Assembly: GCA_009784445.1 (NCBI GenBank) | Contig: WRBQ01000011.1 | Location: 1-49,551, forward strand | Source of the DNA: Oscillospiraceae bacterium | Lineage (GTDB): Bacteria; Bacillota; Clostridia; Oscillospirales; Acutalibacteraceae | Length of the DNA: 49,551 nucleotides | Reading direction: 5' to 3' | Part shown: in pieces, positions 48,839-49,551 of the stretch | Numbering within the stretch: the first letter of the stretch is position 1 | Layout: each line of letters starts with the position of its first letter | The notes under the pieces: model-generated | Told to the model about the DNA's origin: nothing | Databases searched by the model: none | Seen by the model: only the letters and a program-made list of their open reading frames with translations | Program-made: the position numbers and the translations under genes

Positions 48839-49551
48839 ACTTGCTTGGGAAAAAATCACCGACTCCATTTTAGACGAAACTTATTACCGCGCCCAGCACC
48901 CCGCCGGGCCCGAAATTCAGGTGTGCCCTAAGCTAGGTTACACCAGCGCCTACGCCATGTTTTCTACGAAATATGGCTCGATTGACACTGCGATTGTTAA
49001 AGGCGATAGCGTCATCCAGCTGCCCGAGGGCACCGCGCATTTTCTGGAGCACAAGCTGTTTGAAGGCGATGACGGCGAGGATGCCTTCACGCGGTTTTCG
49101 CAAACCGGCGCCAGCCCCAATGCCTACACCAGCTTTGACCAAACCTGTTATCTCTTTAGCTGTGCCACCGAGTTTCGCAAAAACTTCGAGATTCTGCTTG
49201 ACTTCGTGCAAGCACCCTACTTCACCGAGGAAACCGTGCAAAAAGAGCAAGGCATTATCGGTCAAGAAATCCGCATGTGCAACGATAGCCCCGGCCGCAA
49301 CGTGTTTTTTGGGCTGATGAAAGCGCTGTTCCCCACGCATCCCGTGCACATTGAGGTGGCGGGCACCGAGACCTCAATCGCTGAAATCACCGCCGAGTTG
49401 CTGCACGATTGTTACCGCCATTTCTACAACCTGCACAACATGGTCATCACCGTGGCAGGCAATGTGACCCTTGAAGAAGTGGCCGCCATCTGCGACGAAC
49501 AGCTCAAGCCCTGTGATGGCTCCCCTGCTGTGCGCCCGCGCATGGCCGACC
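48831..49551 (+). CDS. M16-family zinc metallopeptidase (YmfH-like), C-terminus beyond the window
   Basis: About 240 residues visible from ATG at 48831 (GGAGG upstream, overlapping the previous gene by 8 bp). The inverted zinc motif is intact: EGTAHFLEHKLFEGDDGEDA, with HFLEH and the downstream Glu in KEQGIIGQEIRM. ASPNAYTSFDQTCYLFSC is a typical substrate-strand segment. It is the catalytic partner of the preceding protein. The frame is open to the window end. Confidence 0.92.
   Translation, partial: MSKLAWEKITDSILDETYYRAQHPAGPEIQVCPKLGYTSAYAMFSTKYGSIDTAIVKGDSVIQLPEGTAHFLEHKLFEGDDGEDAFTRFSQTGASPNAYTSFDQTCYLFSCATEFRKNFEILLDFVQAPYFTEETVQKEQGIIGQEIRMCNDSPGRNVFFGLMKALFPTHPVHIEVAGTETSIAEITAELLHDCYRHFYNLHNMVITVAGNVTLEEVAAICDEQLKPCDGSPAVRPRMAD

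Overview
The window comes from a Gram-positive, anaerobic, endospore-forming member of the Firmicutes, most likely a Clostridia lineage. The evidence is a complete spoIIAA-spoIIAB-sigF operon, rubrerythrin, a tungsten-type aldehyde:ferredoxin oxidoreductase, UppP and SecG, together with GGAGG-type ribosome binding sites and near-consensus sigma-A promoters (mostly 17-bp spacers). Base composition is roughly balanced to moderately GC-rich. I cannot name the genus from sequence alone.

Layout. 0-3.4 kb (minus): a GH31 alpha-glycosidase lacking the usual N-terminal beta-sandwich, and a GPH-family sugar symporter cut by the window edge. 3.6-9.3 kb (plus): citrate synthase, a small membrane protein, uppP and rubrerythrin; then a repeat-filled gap; then a four-cluster ferredoxin, aldehyde:ferredoxin oxidoreductase and a MoaD-like carrier. 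9.4-14.9 kb (minus): OFA-type MFS carrier, AMP-forming acyl-CoA synthetase, rhamnulose-1-phosphate aldolase, and an isocitrate dehydrogenase with a C-terminal extension. Citrate synthase and IDH supply part of a 2-oxoglutarate branch; aconitase is not here. 15.1-19.1 kb (plus): a tightly overlapped three-gene operon (SGNH hydrolase, NodU/CmcH carbamoyltransferase, membrane protein that looks like SxtJ fused to SxtK/DUF5989). 19.2-23.6 kb: tRNA-Ser, a Cys-type sulfatase with its radical-SAM maturase, and a B12-binding radical SAM protein. 23.7-32.2 kb: a BspA-like repeat protein facing a five-gene minus-strand operon of TetR regulator, heterodimeric ABC exporter, a GntR-ABC ATPase fusion and its permease, with paired TetR operators at the promoter.

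32.4-38.3 kb is accessory: tRNA-Arg, a protein with an extraordinary Cys-rich N-terminus followed by a family 2 glycosyltransferase, a solitary HipA-like kinase flanked by two related stem-loops, and decayed genes (subtilisin prodomain, radical SAM N-terminus, Ig-like fragment). 38.4-49.5 kb returns to core functions: a second GPH/MFS carrier, secG, a Val-Asp-Phe-Gly-Cys tRNA array with palindromic spacers, an aquaporin, a MerR/GyrI-domain pair with a textbook MerR promoter, a two-TM protein with a tandem WFEE repeat, the spoIIA operon, mntP, a lipoprotein, and a pair of M16 peptidase-like genes (the second cut by the window end).

The most distinctive items are the saxitoxin-cluster-like SGNH/carbamoyltransferase/SxtJ-SxtK module, the Cys-rich protein/glycosyltransferase pair, the regulator-ATPase fusion, three apparently leaderless genes, and a hairpin repeat family found mainly next to tRNA genes. 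Function assignments rest on motif recognition by eye; no database search was run.
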